Part shown: positions 35,171 to 45,029 of the stretch, piece after piece
Position numbering within the stretch: the stretch's first letter is position 1
How the letters are laid out: each line of letters starts with the position of its first letter
NCBI RefSeq assembly: GCF_006738645.1
Contig: NZ_AP019700.1
Coordinates: 4,012,001 to 4,076,000, forward strand
From: Stella humosa
GTDB lineage: Bacteria; Pseudomonadota; Alphaproteobacteria; ATCC43930; Allostellaceae
Direction of reading: 5' to 3'
Length of the DNA stretch: 64,000 bases
Notes under the pieces: model-generated
The model's database searches: none
What the model was told of the DNA's origin: nothing
What the model saw: the letters and a program-made list of their open reading frames with translations, nothing else
Translations under genes and position numbers: made by a program

Positions 35171-36316
35171 ATGACCGCACTTCCGCATGGGCCCGCCGGC
35201 CGGATCGGCGCCGCAGCCATCCTGCTGGCCATTGCCGGCATCCTGCTCGCCGCCCGGCCGGCCGGCGCCCAGCCGGCACCGCCCGGCGCGCCGCCGCCCG
35301 CCGTCGTCGTGGCCGCGGCCGAGAAGCGGCCGCTAACCCGCTCGTTCCCCTTCGTCGGGCGCGTCCAGGCACTGGACAAGGTGGAACTGCGCTCGCGCAT
35401 CCAGGGCTTCCTGCAACGCCGCCTGTTCGAGGAAGGGGCCGTCGTCAAGGAAGGCGACCTGCTGTTCGTGATCGAGAAGGCGCCGTTCGAGGCAGCCGTC
35501 GCGCAGCAGCGGGCGGGCCTGGCCGTCGCCCAGGCCGGCGCGCAGAACGCGACCGTGCAACTGGCCCGGGCGCGCGAGCTGTCGCGCACCCAGAACATCC
35601 CGCAGGCGACCGTCGACCAGCGCGCCGCCGAGGACGCCCAGGCCCGCGCCCGGGTCATGGAAGCCCAGGCCAGCCTGCGCGACGCCGAGATCAACCTTGG
35701 ATACACCGACATCAAGGCGCCGCTCGACGGCCGCATCGGGAAGGCGAACTTCACGGTTGGCGCCTTTCTCGGCCCGGATTCCGGCGCGCTTGCCACCATC
35801 GTGCGCGAGGAGCCGATGACCATCACCTTCAGCGTGCCGCAGCGCATGATGGTGGAGGCGCAGCGCAGCGGGCTGGCGAACGAGAAGTTCGTCGTCCGCG
35901 CCATCCTGGCCGACGGCAAGCCCTACGCCCATCCCGGCGCCATCGACTTCGTCGACGTGCTGGTCGACCGGCGCACCGACAGCCTGGCCATCCGCGCCCG
36001 CTTCCCCAACCCCGACCGCATGCTGGTGGACGGCCAGGCGGTGCGCGTCGCCGCCGAGACGACCACGCCCGAAGAGGCCGTGATGATCCCCCAGGCGGCG
36101 ATCCAGCAGGACCAGAGCGGCGCCTTCGCCCTGGTGGTCGGGGCCGGCGACCGGGTGGAGATCCGCCGGGTGAAGACCGGTACCGTCGATACCGGCTGGA
36201 CCGCGGTCGAGAGCGGCATTGCCGCCGGCGACCGCGTGATCGTCCAGGGGGTGCAGCGGGTGCGGCCGGGCCAGGTAGTGGCGCCGACCGTGGCCCCGCC
36301 CGCCCCGCGCTCCTGA
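35171..36316 (+). CDS. RND efflux periplasmic adaptor (HlyD/AcrA/MexE-like membrane fusion protein)
   Basis: This 381-residue protein has an N-terminal export signal ([24 protein letters not shown]). The lipoyl/barrel-sandwich half-motif is [31 protein letters not shown], a coiled-coil hairpin spans ~95-165 (with Q-A-T-V-D-Q-R), the second lipoyl half is [13 protein letters not shown], and beta-barrel domains follow. It bridges the RND pump and an outer membrane channel. The ATG at 35171 follows AGGAGGGG. The pump gene starts 17 bp downstream, but no outer membrane factor is present in this locus, so an OMF encoded elsewhere (for example 56768) must serve. Confidence 0.92.
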   Translation: MTALPHGPAGRIGAAAILLAIAGILLAARPAGAQPAPPGAPPPAVVVAAAEKRPLTRSFPFVGRVQALDKVELRSRIQGFLQRRLFEEGAVVKEGDLLFVIEKAPFEAAVAQQRAGLAVAQAGAQNATVQLARARELSRTQNIPQATVDQRAAEDAQARARVMEAQASLRDAEINLGYTDIKAPLDGRIGKANFTVGAFLGPDSGALATIVREEPMTITFSVPQRMMVEAQRSGLANEKFVVRAILADGKPYAHPGAIDFVDVLVDRRTDSLAIRARFPNPDRMLVDGQAVRVAAETTTPEEAVMIPQAAIQQDQSGAFALVVGAGDRVEIRRVKTGTVDTGWTAVESGIAAGDRVIVQGVQRVRPGQVVAPTVAPPAPRS

Positions 36317-36333
36317 CGCAGCAGGGCCCGGCC

Positions 36334-39300
36334 ATGATCTCCGCCGTCTTCATCGACCGGCCGCGGCTGGCCGCGGTCATCTCGATCATCATCACTCTGG
36401 CCGGCCTGATCGCCATGCGGTCGATCCCGGTGGCGCAGTTTCCCGACATCGTGCCGCCGCAGGTGACGGTGACGGCCAGCTATCCGGGTGCGGCCGCCGC
36501 CGTGGTCGAGGCGACCGTCGCCCAGCCGATCGAATCCCAGGTGAACGGCGTCGATGGCATGCTCTACATGAAGTCGACCAGCGGCAATGACGGCAGCTAC
36601 AGCCTGTCGATCGCCTTTGCCGTCGGCTCCGACCCCGACCTCAACGCCGTCAACGTGCTGAACCGGGTGCAACTGGCCCAGGCCAAGCTGCCCTCGGAGG
36701 TGACGCGGGCCGGCATCAACGTCGCCAAGCGCTCGTCGGCCCTGCTGCAGGTGGTGAACCTGCACTCGCCCAAGGGCACGCACGACGCGCTCTTCCTGTC
36801 CAACTATGCCACCATCAACGTCATCGACACGCTGGCGCGCGTGCCGGGCGTGGGCCAGGCGGCGATGTTCGGCCCGCTCGACTATTCCATGCGCATCTGG
36901 CTCGGCGTCGAGCGCATGGCGGTGCTGGGATTGACGGTGCAGGACGTGGTCTCGGCGCTGGCCAGCCAGAACGTGCAGGCCGCCGCCGGCCGCATCGGCG
37001 CGGCGCCCTTCAGCGACGACACCCAGTTCCAGCTCAACATCCAGACGCGCGGCCGCCTGACCGACGTCGCCGCGTTCGAGAACATCGTCGTGCGCGCCGA
37101 GCCGGACGGCGGCTTCCTGCGCATCAAGGACGTGGCCCGGGTGGAGCTGGGCGCGCGCTCGTCGGATGCCTCGGGCCGCCTCAACGGCAAGCCCGCCGCC
37201 GTCATCGGCATCTTCCAGGCACCCGGCGCCAACGCCATCGCAGTGGCCGACGGGGTGCAGAAGGCACTGGCCGACCTCGGCCACCGCTTTCCCGACGACC
37301 TTGCCTACTCGGTCGTCTACGACACCACCATCTTCGTCCAGGACACCATCGCCGAGGTGATCAAGACACTGGTCGAGGCGTTCGTGCTCGTCGTCCTGGT
37401 GGTGTTTCTGTTCCTGGGCCAGGTGCGCGCGACGCTGATCCCGATGCTGGCGGTGCCTGTCGCCTTGATCGGCACCTTTGCCGTGCTGCTGGCCCTGGGC
37501 TTCACCGCCAACACCATCTCGCTCTTCGCGCTGGTGCTGGCGATCGGCATCGTCGTCGACGATGCCATCGTCGTGGTCGAGAATGTCGAGCGGGTGATGG
37601 AGGAGGACGGCCTGCCGCCGCGCGAGGCCGCCAAGAAGGCGATGGGGCAGATCACCGGACCCATCATCGCCATCACGCTGGTCCTCCTGTCGGTGTTCGT
37701 GCCGGTCGGCTTCGTGCCGGGCATCGTGGGACAGCTCTACCAGCAGTTCGCCGTCACCGTGTCGGTGGCGATGGTGATCTCCGCCGTCAACGCGCTCACT
37801 CTGGCGCCCGCCCTGTGCGCCCTCATCATGAAGCCGGCGCACAATCGGCCGCGGGCGATCCGCGCCATCCTGGGCAGCATCGACCGCGCGCGCGACGGCT
37901 ATGCCCGCGCCGTAGGCGCGCTGGTGCGGCGGGCATTGTTCTGCCTGGTCGCCCTTGCCGTCGCCGCGGCCCTGACCGGGTGGCTCTTCGCCCGGACGCC
38001 GTCGAGCTTCCTGCCGGAGGAGGACCAGGGCCTGTTCTTCATCGAGGCGCAACTGCCCGACGGCGCATCCAGCAACCGCACGCGCGCGGTGGTGGAGCAG
38101 GTCGAGGCGGTGCTGCGGCAGACCGAGGGCGTCAGCCTCGTCACCTCGGTCGTCGGCTACAGCTTCATGAACTCCCTGGCGCAGTCGAACTCCGGCTTCT
38201 TCGTCGTCACGCTGGAGCCGTTCGCAAAGCGCACCCGCGCCGACCTGTCGGTGCAGGCGATCATCCGGCGCATCCAGATCGCCGGCGCCTCGATCCCTGG
38301 CGCCAACGTGCTGGCCTTCAACCTGCCGCCGATCATCGGTCTCGGCACCGCGGGCGGCTTCGAATACCAGCTCCAGGACATGGGCGGCAGCACGCCCGAG
38401 GACCTGGCCGCCGTCACCCGCGGCCTGCTGTTCCAGGCCAACCAGCAGCCCGAGCTAACCCGGGTCTACAGCGGCTTCAGCGCCGCCACCCCGCAGGTCT
38501 TCCTCGACATCGACCGCGAGAAGGCCCAGCAGCTCGGCGTCGACCTGGCCGACGTGTTCCAGGCGCTCCAGGCGACACTGGGCGGGCTTTACGTCAACGA
38601 CTTCAACCTCTTCGGCCGCACCTGGACGGTGACGGTGCAGGGCGAGGCGGCCGACCGCGACCAGATCCCCGACATCTACCGCATCCATGTGCGCAGCCGC
38701 ACCAATGGCGAGATGGTGGCCCTGTCGTCGATCGCCGATGCCCGGGTCATCCTCGGGCCGCAGTTCCTGGTGCGCTACGACAATGCCCGCAGCGCGTCCA
38801 TTTCGGGCAGTGCCGCCCCCGGCTACAGCTCGGGTGCGGCCATCCAGGCGATGGAGCGGCTGTCGGCCAACCTGCCCCAGGGCTATGCCTTCGCCTGGAC
38901 CGGCTCGTCCCTCCAGGAAAAGCAGGCGGGCGGCCAGACCGTCGTCATCCTCGGCCTGGCGGTGCTGTTCGCCTACCTCTTCCTGGTGGCCCTCTACGAG
39001 AGCTGGACCATCCCGATCGGCGTGCTGCTGTCGGTGATCGTGGGGCTGGCCGGCGCCATGCTGGCCCTGCGGCTGGCGGGGCTCGCCAACGACGTCTATG
39101 CCCAGATCGGCATCGTCGTGCTGATCGCGCTGGCCGCCAAGAACGCCATCCTCATCGTCGAGTTCGCCAAGGAGGAACGCGAGCGCGGCCGGCCTCTCCT
39201 GGAGGCCGCCGTCTCGGGCGCCCGCCTGCGCTTCCGGGCGGTGATGATGACGAGCTTCGCCTTCATCCTCAGCCTGGTGCCGCTGGTGATCGCGACCGGG

Positions 39301-39471
39301 GCCGGGGCCGCCAGCCGGCGCGCCGTCGGCACCGCGGTCTTCGGCGGGATGCTGGCGGCATCGGTCATCGGCATCTTCCTGATCCCGCCGCTCTTCGTCC
39401 TGCTGCAACGCACGCGCGAGGGCTTCCATGCCCAATTCGGCGCGGCTGGCAAGGCATCCGCACGGCAATGA
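36334..39471 (+). CDS. RND multidrug efflux transporter, HAE1 family (AcrB/MexF-like)
   Basis: This 1045-residue inner-membrane pump has the full family length, with 12 helices and two large periplasmic loops. It starts with [15 protein letters not shown] and [15 protein letters not shown]. The proton-relay aspartates are in [13 protein letters not shown] (TM4) and the lysine in [16 protein letters not shown] (TM10). It exports amphiphilic drugs, dyes or metabolites using the proton gradient as a homotrimer. The overlap of its stop with the following acetyltransferase start (ATGA) indicates coupled translation. Confidence 0.95.
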   Translation: MISAVFIDRPRLAAVISIIITLAGLIAMRSIPVAQFPDIVPPQVTVTASYPGAAAAVVEATVAQPIESQVNGVDGMLYMKSTSGNDGSYSLSIAFAVGSDPDLNAVNVLNRVQLAQAKLPSEVTRAGINVAKRSSALLQVVNLHSPKGTHDALFLSNYATINVIDTLARVPGVGQAAMFGPLDYSMRIWLGVERMAVLGLTVQDVVSALASQNVQAAAGRIGAAPFSDDTQFQLNIQTRGRLTDVAAFENIVVRAEPDGGFLRIKDVARVELGARSSDASGRLNGKPAAVIGIFQAPGANAIAVADGVQKALADLGHRFPDDLAYSVVYDTTIFVQDTIAEVIKTLVEAFVLVVLVVFLFLGQVRATLIPMLAVPVALIGTFAVLLALGFTANTISLFALVLAIGIVVDDAIVVVENVERVMEEDGLPPREAAKKAMGQITGPIIAITLVLLSVFVPVGFVPGIVGQLYQQFAVTVSVAMVISAVNALTLAPALCALIMKPAHNRPRAIRAILGSIDRARDGYARAVGALVRRALFCLVALAVAAALTGWLFARTPSSFLPEEDQGLFFIEAQLPDGASSNRTRAVVEQVEAVLRQTEGVSLVTSVVGYSFMNSLAQSNSGFFVVTLEPFAKRTRADLSVQAIIRRIQIAGASIPGANVLAFNLPPIIGLGTAGGFEYQLQDMGGSTPEDLAAVTRGLLFQANQQPELTRVYSGFSAATPQVFLDIDREKAQQLGVDLADVFQALQATLGGLYVNDFNLFGRTWTVTVQGEAADRDQIPDIYRIHVRSRTNGEMVALSSIADARVILGPQFLVRYDNARSASISGSAAPGYSSGAAIQAMERLSANLPQGYAFAWTGSSLQEKQAGGQTVVILGLAVLFAYLFLVALYESWTIPIGVLLSVIVGLAGAMLALRLAGLANDVYAQIGIVVLIALAAKNAILIVEFAKEERERGRPLLEAAVSGARLRFRAVMMTSFAFILSLVPLVIATGAGAASRRAVGTAVFGGMLAASVIGIFLIPPLFVLLQRTREGFHAQFGAAGKASARQ

Positions 39472-39917
39472 ACGCTCCCCCGATCCGCCGCGCCGCGCAC
39501 GCGGACATTCCCCGCCTGTTCGAGATCCGGTTCGCCGTCACCGAGAACCGGCTGATCGACCCGACGCGGGTGACGGCGGCCGACTGCGCGTGGTTCATCG
39601 ACCATTCCGACGTCTGGGTGTGGGTGGAGGATGGCACGATCCGCGGTTTCTCGGCCGCCGATCCGCGCGACGCCACCATCTGGGCGCTGTTCGTCGAGCC
39701 CGGCCAGGACGGGCGCGGCATCGGCCGGGCGCTGCTGGCGGTGGCGTGCGACACGTTGCGACGGCACCGCTTCCGCTCGGCCAGCCTGACCACCGACGCC
39801 GGCAGCCGGGCCGAGGGGTTCTATCGCGCCGCCGGCTGGGTGGAGATCGGGCGCGACGGCGGCGAGGTCCGCCTGCAACTGGCCCTGCGGTCGGTCGACG
39901 ACCCGGTCGGCATCTAG
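39468..39917 (+). CDS. GNAT-family N-acetyltransferase
   Basis: This 149-residue enzyme would transfer an acetyl group from acetyl-CoA. The fold starts [12 protein letters not shown]. The pyrophosphate-binding motif A is [17 protein letters not shown]. Motif B follows as [18 protein letters not shown]. The start overlaps the RND pump stop (ATGA), an unusual pairing that may combine export and chemical modification of the same toxic amine (inference). Confidence 0.9.
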   Translation: MNAPPIRRAAHADIPRLFEIRFAVTENRLIDPTRVTAADCAWFIDHSDVWVWVEDGTIRGFSAADPRDATIWALFVEPGQDGRGIGRALLAVACDTLRRHRFRSASLTTDAGSRAEGFYRAAGWVEIGRDGGEVRLQLALRSVDDPVGI

Positions 39918-39942
39918 CATCAGGTCGAGGGAGAACGGCGGG

Positions 39943-40608
39943 ATGGCCGAGTTCAAGCTTCACTGCTTCGCGCAGTCCGGCAACGCCTACAAGGTGGGCC
40001 TGATGCTGTCGCTGGCCGGCGCCGACTGGGAGCCGGTCTATGTCGACTTCTTCGGTGGTGTAACGCGTACCGAGGAATGGCGCGGCGCCGTCAACGAGAT
40101 GGGCGAGGTGCCGATCCTGGAGTATCGCGGCCTGCGGCTCACCCAGTCCGGCGTCATCCTCGACTACCTGGCCGACGCGCTGGGGCGGTTCGGCGGCCGG
40201 GACGCGGCCGAACGGCGCGAGATCTGGCGCTGGATCCTCTTCGACAACCACAAGTTCACCAGCTACTTCGTCACCCATCGCTGGCTGCGGGCCTTTGCCG
40301 AGACCGCACCCGCGCCCGAGGTGCTGGCCTTCCTGCGCGCCCGCATCGACGCCGCCTTCGCCGTGGTCGAGAAGCATTTGGCCGACCGCCCATTCATGCT
40401 GGGCGACCGGCTGACGATCGTCGACTTCTCGCTGGTGGGCTATCTCTACTTTCCGTCGGAGGAAACCGGCTACGACCTGCCGGCCAGCCACCCGAACATC
40501 GCCGCCTGGACCCGGCGCCTGATGGCCGAGCCCGGCTGGCGCCACCCCTACGACATGCTGCCGGGCGAGCAGATCAAGCCGCGCCGCACCTATCCGCCCG
40601 GGCAGTAG
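39943..40608 (+). CDS. Glutathione S-transferase-like protein
   Basis: This 221-residue protein has an N-terminal thioredoxin-like domain (K-L-H-C-F-A-Q-S-G-N-A-Y-K-V) with the glutathione-contact loop E-V-P-I-L and L-T-Q-S-G-V-I-L-D-Y-L. The C-terminal all-helical domain ends D-R-L-T-I-V-D-F-S-L-V-G, the usual N-capping motif. The catalytic position near the N-terminus would be Ser12. It may conjugate electrophiles, fitting the neighbouring efflux pump, from which it is separated by 25 bp. It is convergent with the ABC ATPase, with a 2-bp gap. Confidence 0.9.
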   Translation: MAEFKLHCFAQSGNAYKVGLMLSLAGADWEPVYVDFFGGVTRTEEWRGAVNEMGEVPILEYRGLRLTQSGVILDYLADALGRFGGRDAAERREIWRWILFDNHKFTSYFVTHRWLRAFAETAPAPEVLAFLRARIDAAFAVVEKHLADRPFMLGDRLTIVDFSLVGYLYFPSEETGYDLPASHPNIAAWTRRLMAEPGWRHPYDMLPGEQIKPRRTYPPGQ

Positions 40609-40610
40609 CC

Positions 40611-41678
40611 CTATCGCGCCACAACGTAGCAGCGCTCCGGATCGAGGCGGACGCCGACGCGGTCGCCCTGGTTGCCGGGGCGCGGCCCCGCCAGCGTTCG
40701 GGTGCGGATCGCCCGGGTGCCGATCCGGACGTGAAAATCGACCATCTCGCCCAGGTCGACGATGGCCTCGATGGTACCGGGCAGGTCGTCGGGCGTGGCA
40801 GCCGAAACGGGGTGGAGCGAGATCGCTTCCGGTCGGGCGCACAGCACGGCGGGGTCGCCCGGCTGCATGCCGTGGCCGCGCCCCACGAGCCGAAGCCCCT
40901 CGTCGGTGACCACGAGCCCCCGCCCCTCGCCCGCGTCCCAGGACTCGACGCGGCCTTCGAGGAAACTGGCCGTGCCGACGAACTCCGCCACGAAGCGCGA
41001 GGCGGGGTCGCGATAGACCTTGTGCGGCGTGTCGACCTGGACGATGGCGCCCTTGTCCATGACGACGATGCGGTCGGAGATGACCATCGCCTCGGCCTGG
41101 TCATGGGTCACGTAGAGCGTCGTGATCTTCAGCGATTCCAACAGCTTGCGCAGCTCGAAGCGCATGTATTCGCGCAGCTTGGCATCTAGGTTGGACAGCG
41201 GCTCGTCGAACAGCAGCACGTCGGGCTCGGTCGCCAGGGCGCGCGCGATGGCGATACGCTGTTGCTGGCCGCCCGACAGTTGCTTGGGCAGGCGGTCGGC
41301 GGTACCCGGCAGTTGCACCAGCTCCAGTACGGCGTCGACCTTGCGATCGATCTCGGCGCGCGGTCGCTTGCGCACCTCCAGCCCGAAGGCGATGTTCTGG
41401 CGCACGGTCATGTGCGGGAAGAGCGCGTAGTTCTGGAACACCATCGCGGCGTTCCGGCGTTCCGGCGGCACGTCGTTGATCAGCCGGTCCCCGAACCAGA
41501 GGTTGCCCTCGTCCTGCTCGATCAGGCCGGCGACGATGCGCAAGGTCGTCGTCTTGCCGCAGCCGCTCGGCCCCAGCAGCGACACGATCTCGCCGTCGCG
41601 GATGTCGAGGCGCTCGATGCGCGCGGCTGCCGCCGTACCATAGCGCTTCACGATCCCTTCCAGACGGATGGCGGTCAT
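40611..41678 (-). CDS. ABC transporter ATP-binding protein (MalK/UgpC/PotA-like)
   Basis: This protein of 355 residues has Walker A GPSGCGKTTT, Q-loop VFQNYALFPHMTV, signature LSGGQQQRIAIARAL, Walker B LLFDEPLSNLD and the switch histidine in YVTHDQAEAM. A C-terminal TOBE/MOP domain begins near 240. The ATG at 41678 has GGGAGGGG at a 5-base spacing. It is leftward, 28 bp downstream of the glycerophosphodiesterase gene, and should power the SBP/permease set that starts at 42710 on the other strand, since that set lacks its own ATPase. Confidence 0.92.
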   Translation of the reverse strand: MTAIRLEGIVKRYGTAAAARIERLDIRDGEIVSLLGPSGCGKTTTLRIVAGLIEQDEGNLWFGDRLINDVPPERRNAAMVFQNYALFPHMTVRQNIAFGLEVRKRPRAEIDRKVDAVLELVQLPGTADRLPKQLSGGQQQRIAIARALATEPDVLLFDEPLSNLDAKLREYMRFELRKLLESLKITTLYVTHDQAEAMVISDRIVVMDKGAIVQVDTPHKVYRDPASRFVAEFVGTASFLEGRVESWDAGEGRGLVVTDEGLRLVGRGHGMQPGDPAVLCARPEAISLHPVSAATPDDLPGTIEAIVDLGEMVDFHVRIGTRAIRTRTLAGPRPGNQGDRVGVRLDPERCYVVAR

Positions 41679-41706
41679 CGCTCCCCTCCCTTGGCGCGCG
41701 GTGCGA

Positions 41707-42471
41707 TCAGGCCCGGTCAGGCCGGTCGGTGATGATCCAGCCGACACCAAGTTCACGCATCCGCGCGAGATCGGCCGCCTCGTTGGGCGTCCAGGCGCCG
41801 AGCCCTACCCCCTCGGCGGCGCAGGCAGCGACGATCCCGGCATCGATGGCGGCGAACTCCAGCCCGAGCTGCGCGCCGCCGATCTCCTTCAGCCGGCGGG
41901 CCGCCGCGACGGCCCCCGCCGCCCCGGCGATGTCGCGGCCACGCAGCACGCCGGTCAGGTCGAAGCCGCGGCCCAGCTTCGCGACCGCCACGACGGAGCG
42001 CCAGTCGAAGGCCGAAATGGTGACGCGCTCGCGCATCCCGGCCTGCTCCAGGATATCGGCCAGCGCCCGGCAATGGTCGTCATGTCCGGGGGGATCGGCC
42101 GCGAACTTGATCTCGACGATGGCGGTGGCGCCGGCGGGATGCAGCACGTCCAGCAGTTCCGCCAGGGTCGGCACCTGCTCGCCGTCGGTCCCGGTCAGGC
42201 GCAGCCGGCGCAGGTCGGCCAGGTCCATGTCGGCCACCGCACCCTTGCCGTCCGTCGTGCGATCGACCGTGAGGTCGTGGATCACCACCGGCACGCGGTC
42301 GCGGGTGAAGTGCACGTCGAACTCGACCGCCAGATAGCCCGCGGCCAGCGAATGGCGGAACGCGGACAGGCTGTTCTCCACCCACAGGCCGGCCGCGCCG
42401 CGATGCGCGACGATCGTCGTCGCGGCAGCCGGCCGGGACGACCCGGCAAAGATCGATGCGAGATGGCCCAT
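41707..42471 (-). CDS. Glycerophosphodiester phosphodiesterase (GDPD)
   Basis: This enzyme of about 254 residues hydrolyses glycerophosphodiesters to glycerol 3-phosphate and an alcohol. Catalytic-site motifs are I-V-A-H-R-G-A-A-G near residue 20, E-N-S-L-S-A-F, V-E-F-D-V-H-F-T-R-D and P-V-V-I-H-D, i.e. the HR-GxxxxxPENT-like and E-x-D-V-x-T-x-D sites. A late L-G-A-W-T-P-N-E matches the G-x-W-T-x-N end motif. There is no signal peptide, so it is cytoplasmic and acts on imported substrate. An alternative TTG start at 42489 has a better-spaced AGAAGG. It is divergent from the binding-protein gene across an operator-rich gap. Confidence 0.92.
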   Translation of the reverse strand: MGHLASIFAGSSRPAAATTIVAHRGAAGLWVENSLSAFRHSLAAGYLAVEFDVHFTRDRVPVVIHDLTVDRTTDGKGAVADMDLADLRRLRLTGTDGEQVPTLAELLDVLHPAGATAIVEIKFAADPPGHDDHCRALADILEQAGMRERVTISAFDWRSVVAVAKLGRGFDLTGVLRGRDIAGAAGAVAAARRLKEIGGAQLGLEFAAIDAGIVAACAAEGVGLGAWTPNEAADLARMRELGVGWIITDRPDRA

Positions 42472-42501
42472 GCGACGAACGCTCCCCAAGCAGCCTTCTT
42501 T

Positions 42502-42641
42502 TTTCGCAAATGAAAATGCGGGGTGGCCGGCTTCCTGTCAATTCTTGAAACCCAAAGTCGGGGCCGGAACGTTCTGTCGGGAGTTTTTCCGCTCCTCGCC
42601 CACGACCTTTCGCAATGCAACATTCATTTCACTTGCGAAAG
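42502..42641. promoter_or_regulatory. TTTCGCAA repeat operators in the divergent GDPD/SBP promoter
   Basis: Three copies of TTTCGCAA lie in the 238-bp gap. TTTCGCAAATGAAA (42502-42515) is followed by CTTTCGCAA (42607-42615), which pairs with TTGCGAAAG (42633-42641) as a perfect 9-bp inverted repeat 17 bp apart. The reverse copy reads TTTCGCAAGTGAAA, one mismatch from the first. DeoR-family regulators commonly bind TTTCG/CGAAA repeats (family knowledge), and a DeoR-family gene closes this cluster at 47779. I infer these are its operators, controlling both divergent transcripts. Confidence 0.65.
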
Positions 42642-42709
42642 TCGCCGTACCGTTTCTACCATCGTGTCGGAAAGCGGCCCGGTGAAGCGGCCGCCGTCGG
42701 GAGGAAACC

Positions 42710-44047
42710 ATGGCGAAGACGAAGAACGGCGGAGCGGATTCGGACATTGCGCGCCCTGGCCTGGCGCGGCGCGGCTTCATCGGCGCGGCCGGGACCGCCG
42801 CCCTCTCGCTGACGGCACTCGGCCATGTCGGGCGCGAGGCCCAGGCGGCCGCGTTCCGCCCCGACCTGACCATGGCCGAGAACCCGAACCCGGCCTCGGC
42901 CTATCCGAAATGGTTCCCGTCCTGGCCCGAGGTCGAGAAGCTGGCCCGCCAGGAGGGCCAGGTGCTGGTCAGCGCCTGGGGCTCCGCCGAAGCCAAGGAG
43001 ATGTTCACCAAGCTCTGCGCCCAGTTCGAGAAGAAGTACGGCATCAAGGCGGTCTATCGCCACGGCGACTGGTTCGCGGCCCAGCAGCAGGTGCTGAACG
43101 ACGTCAAGGAGAAGAAGGAACAGGGTTCGATCGACGCGATCTTCCTGTGGGGCAAGCCCTTCTCGAACCTGATGCAGGGCGGCGGCGTGTGGGAGGTGCC
43201 GATCCTCGACATGCTGCCCAACGCCCGGCGCATCGCCTATCGCCCGGAACTGGGCCGGTTCGTGCACGACATGGTGCCGACCTATGGCTGCTTCGTGCCG
43301 CAGGTGAACTACCAGAACTGCTTCGTCTACGACAAAAAGAAGTTCAAGAAGACCGACATGCCGCAGACCGTCGAGGGCGTCCTCGACTGGGCGAAGAAGA
43401 ACAAGGGCCAGTTCACCTACTGCGACGTCAACAAGGGCGGCAGCGGCCATACCTGGGTGATGATGCTGATCTACGCGCTCACCGGCGGCTACGAGAAGTA
43501 TGCCTTCAAGCCCTTCAACAAGGACGTGGCGGCGAACGACTGGAAGCCGCTTTGGGACTATCTGAAGGAGCTGGAGCAGTACATGTACCGCCCCGGCACC
43601 TATCCCCAGGGCAACAACGCGGTCGCCCAGCTCTTCTCGGCCGAGGAGATCACCTTCTGCCCGAACTGGGACGGCACCATGGCGCAGGAGGTGCGCGGCG
43701 GCCGGCTCGATCCCGACCGGCTGGGCGTGTTCGTGCCCGAGCCCGGCATCTTCTCGCCCTGCGACGGCTTCACCATCCCGACCAACGCCCCGCACAAGGC
43801 GGCCGCCCTGCTGTTCCTCGACTATATCCTGTCGGTCGAGGCGCAGATGGAGGTGCCGCGGATCATGGCCTCCTATCCCGTCGTCACCGAAGCCTGGGAC
43901 AGGCTGCCGGCCAAGGAACGCAACGAGCCCTGGGTTCCCGTGCAGGACCTGCGGCAGTGGCGCGACCTCGGCCGCACCGGCGCGCGCCATGGCGAATACA
44001 TGTTCCAGATGATGACCGAGTGGGTCGACCGGATCGCCCGGCGCTGA
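42710..44047 (+). CDS. ABC transporter periplasmic substrate-binding protein, Tat-exported
   Basis: This 445-residue protein has a twin-arginine signal (L-A-R-R-G-F-I-G-A-A-G, hydrophobic region to about residue 47). The mature protein has the binding-protein fold, with E-K-K-Y-G-I-K-A-V-Y, a cleft-lining W-G-K-P-F-S-N-L, S-G-H-T-W-V-M-M-L and a late F-L-D-Y-I-L-S-V-E-A-Q-M-E. It has many aromatic residues near the presumed cleft. It resembles extracellular solute-binding proteins of the polyamine/iron/sugar-phosphate type and does not reveal a ligand. It starts at an ATG preceded by GGAGG and is followed after 91 bp by two permeases. Confidence 0.9.
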   Translation: MAKTKNGGADSDIARPGLARRGFIGAAGTAALSLTALGHVGREAQAAAFRPDLTMAENPNPASAYPKWFPSWPEVEKLARQEGQVLVSAWGSAEAKEMFTKLCAQFEKKYGIKAVYRHGDWFAAQQQVLNDVKEKKEQGSIDAIFLWGKPFSNLMQGGGVWEVPILDMLPNARRIAYRPELGRFVHDMVPTYGCFVPQVNYQNCFVYDKKKFKKTDMPQTVEGVLDWAKKNKGQFTYCDVNKGGSGHTWVMMLIYALTGGYEKYAFKPFNKDVAANDWKPLWDYLKELEQYMYRPGTYPQGNNAVAQLFSAEEITFCPNWDGTMAQEVRGGRLDPDRLGVFVPEPGIFSPCDGFTIPTNAPHKAAALLFLDYILSVEAQMEVPRIMASYPVVTEAWDRLPAKERNEPWVPVQDLRQWRDLGRTGARHGEYMFQMMTEWVDRIARR

Positions 44048-44138
44048 CGCGGCCGTCGCCTGAACAGCCTTCGCTGAACCAAATGGGACCGCTGCGCGCC
44101 GTCACCCAGGCGGCGCGCACCTTCCCCTTGGATGCGCC

Positions 44139-45029
44139 ATGGTGACAGTTCGCAAACTCCTCCGCCGCAACGGCGACCTCCTCATGGTGGCGCCGCTTGC
44201 CCTGTTCCTGGGCACCATGGTGCTGGTGCCGCTGGTGATCGCGGTCCTGTCCTCGGTCGGCCTGACGACGGTGGCCCCGGGGCTGACCGGCCAGTTCACG
44301 CTCCAGGGCTTCCGGGACTTCTTCGATCCGTCGAAGCCGAGCCTCGCCTCGCTCTGGTTCACCTTCAAGGTGACGGCGGTCACGACGGTCGTCTCCACCG
44401 GCCTCGGCCTGGCGCTGGCCCTCTTCATGCGCTTCCGCGGCATCGAGCTGGGGATGGTCTTCTCGTTCCTGGTGAAGATCCCGCTCTTCATGCCGTATCT
44501 GGTGACGGCCTTCGTCTTCTGGGTGCTGCTCTATCCCAAGGGCTATATCGGCATCCTCGTCCACAAGCTGCTGGTCGACTATCTGGGCCTGGTGGAGCAG
44601 GCGCCGTCCCTGGTCTCCGACCCGCTCGGCATTGGCATCATCGTGTGCGGGTCGTGGATGCGCTTCCCTTACGCCTTCGTCATCATCCACGGGCTGCTGC
44701 AGATGATCGACCCCTCCTACGAGGAGGCCGCCCGGACGCTGGGTGCCCGGACCGGACGCATCATCCGGCGCGTCTACCTGCCGCTGGTCGGCTACGGCAT
44801 CCTGTCGGTGGCGCTCCTCAATTTCCTGGCGCTGTTCATCGCCTTCGCGATCCCGTTCGTCCTGGGCGCGAGCTGGCCGCAGTTCCTGTCGGTGTTCATC
44901 TATGTGAACGCCAAGGACCAGGGCAACTGGTTGGCCGGTTATACGACCGCCGTCATCTACATCGTAATCGCGCTGGTGATCGCCTGGTTCTACACCCGCG
45001 CCCTGCAACAGGCCAAAGCCCGTGCGTAA
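44139..45029 (+). CDS. ABC transporter permease (first, PotB/UgpA-like)
   Basis: This 296-residue inner-membrane permease has six predicted helices (first at about 17-40). The coupling motif is EEAARTLGARTGRIIRRVYLPLVGYG. It overlaps the second permease by 8 bp. It works with the SBP at 42710 and, by elimination, the ATPase at 40611. Confidence 0.92.
   Translation: MVTVRKLLRRNGDLLMVAPLALFLGTMVLVPLVIAVLSSVGLTTVAPGLTGQFTLQGFRDFFDPSKPSLASLWFTFKVTAVTTVVSTGLGLALALFMRFRGIELGMVFSFLVKIPLFMPYLVTAFVFWVLLYPKGYIGILVHKLLVDYLGLVEQAPSLVSDPLGIGIIVCGSWMRFPYAFVIIHGLLQMIDPSYEEAARTLGARTGRIIRRVYLPLVGYGILSVALLNFLALFIAFAIPFVLGASWPQFLSVFIYVNAKDQGNWLAGYTTAVIYIVIALVIAWFYTRALQQAKARA

Noticed and set aside
34156-35919. 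587-codon leftward ORF as a single gene
   Set aside because: Its first 300 codons are antisense to the adaptor gene. Only the part from TTG 35019 has a ribosome-binding site and a credible membrane anchor.
35041-36333. Apparent fusion of a long N-terminal segment to the RND pump (1476 codons in total)
   Set aside because: The segment before 36334 is the shifted frame of the adaptor gene, which is intact in its own frame. The pump starts at the ATG at 36334.
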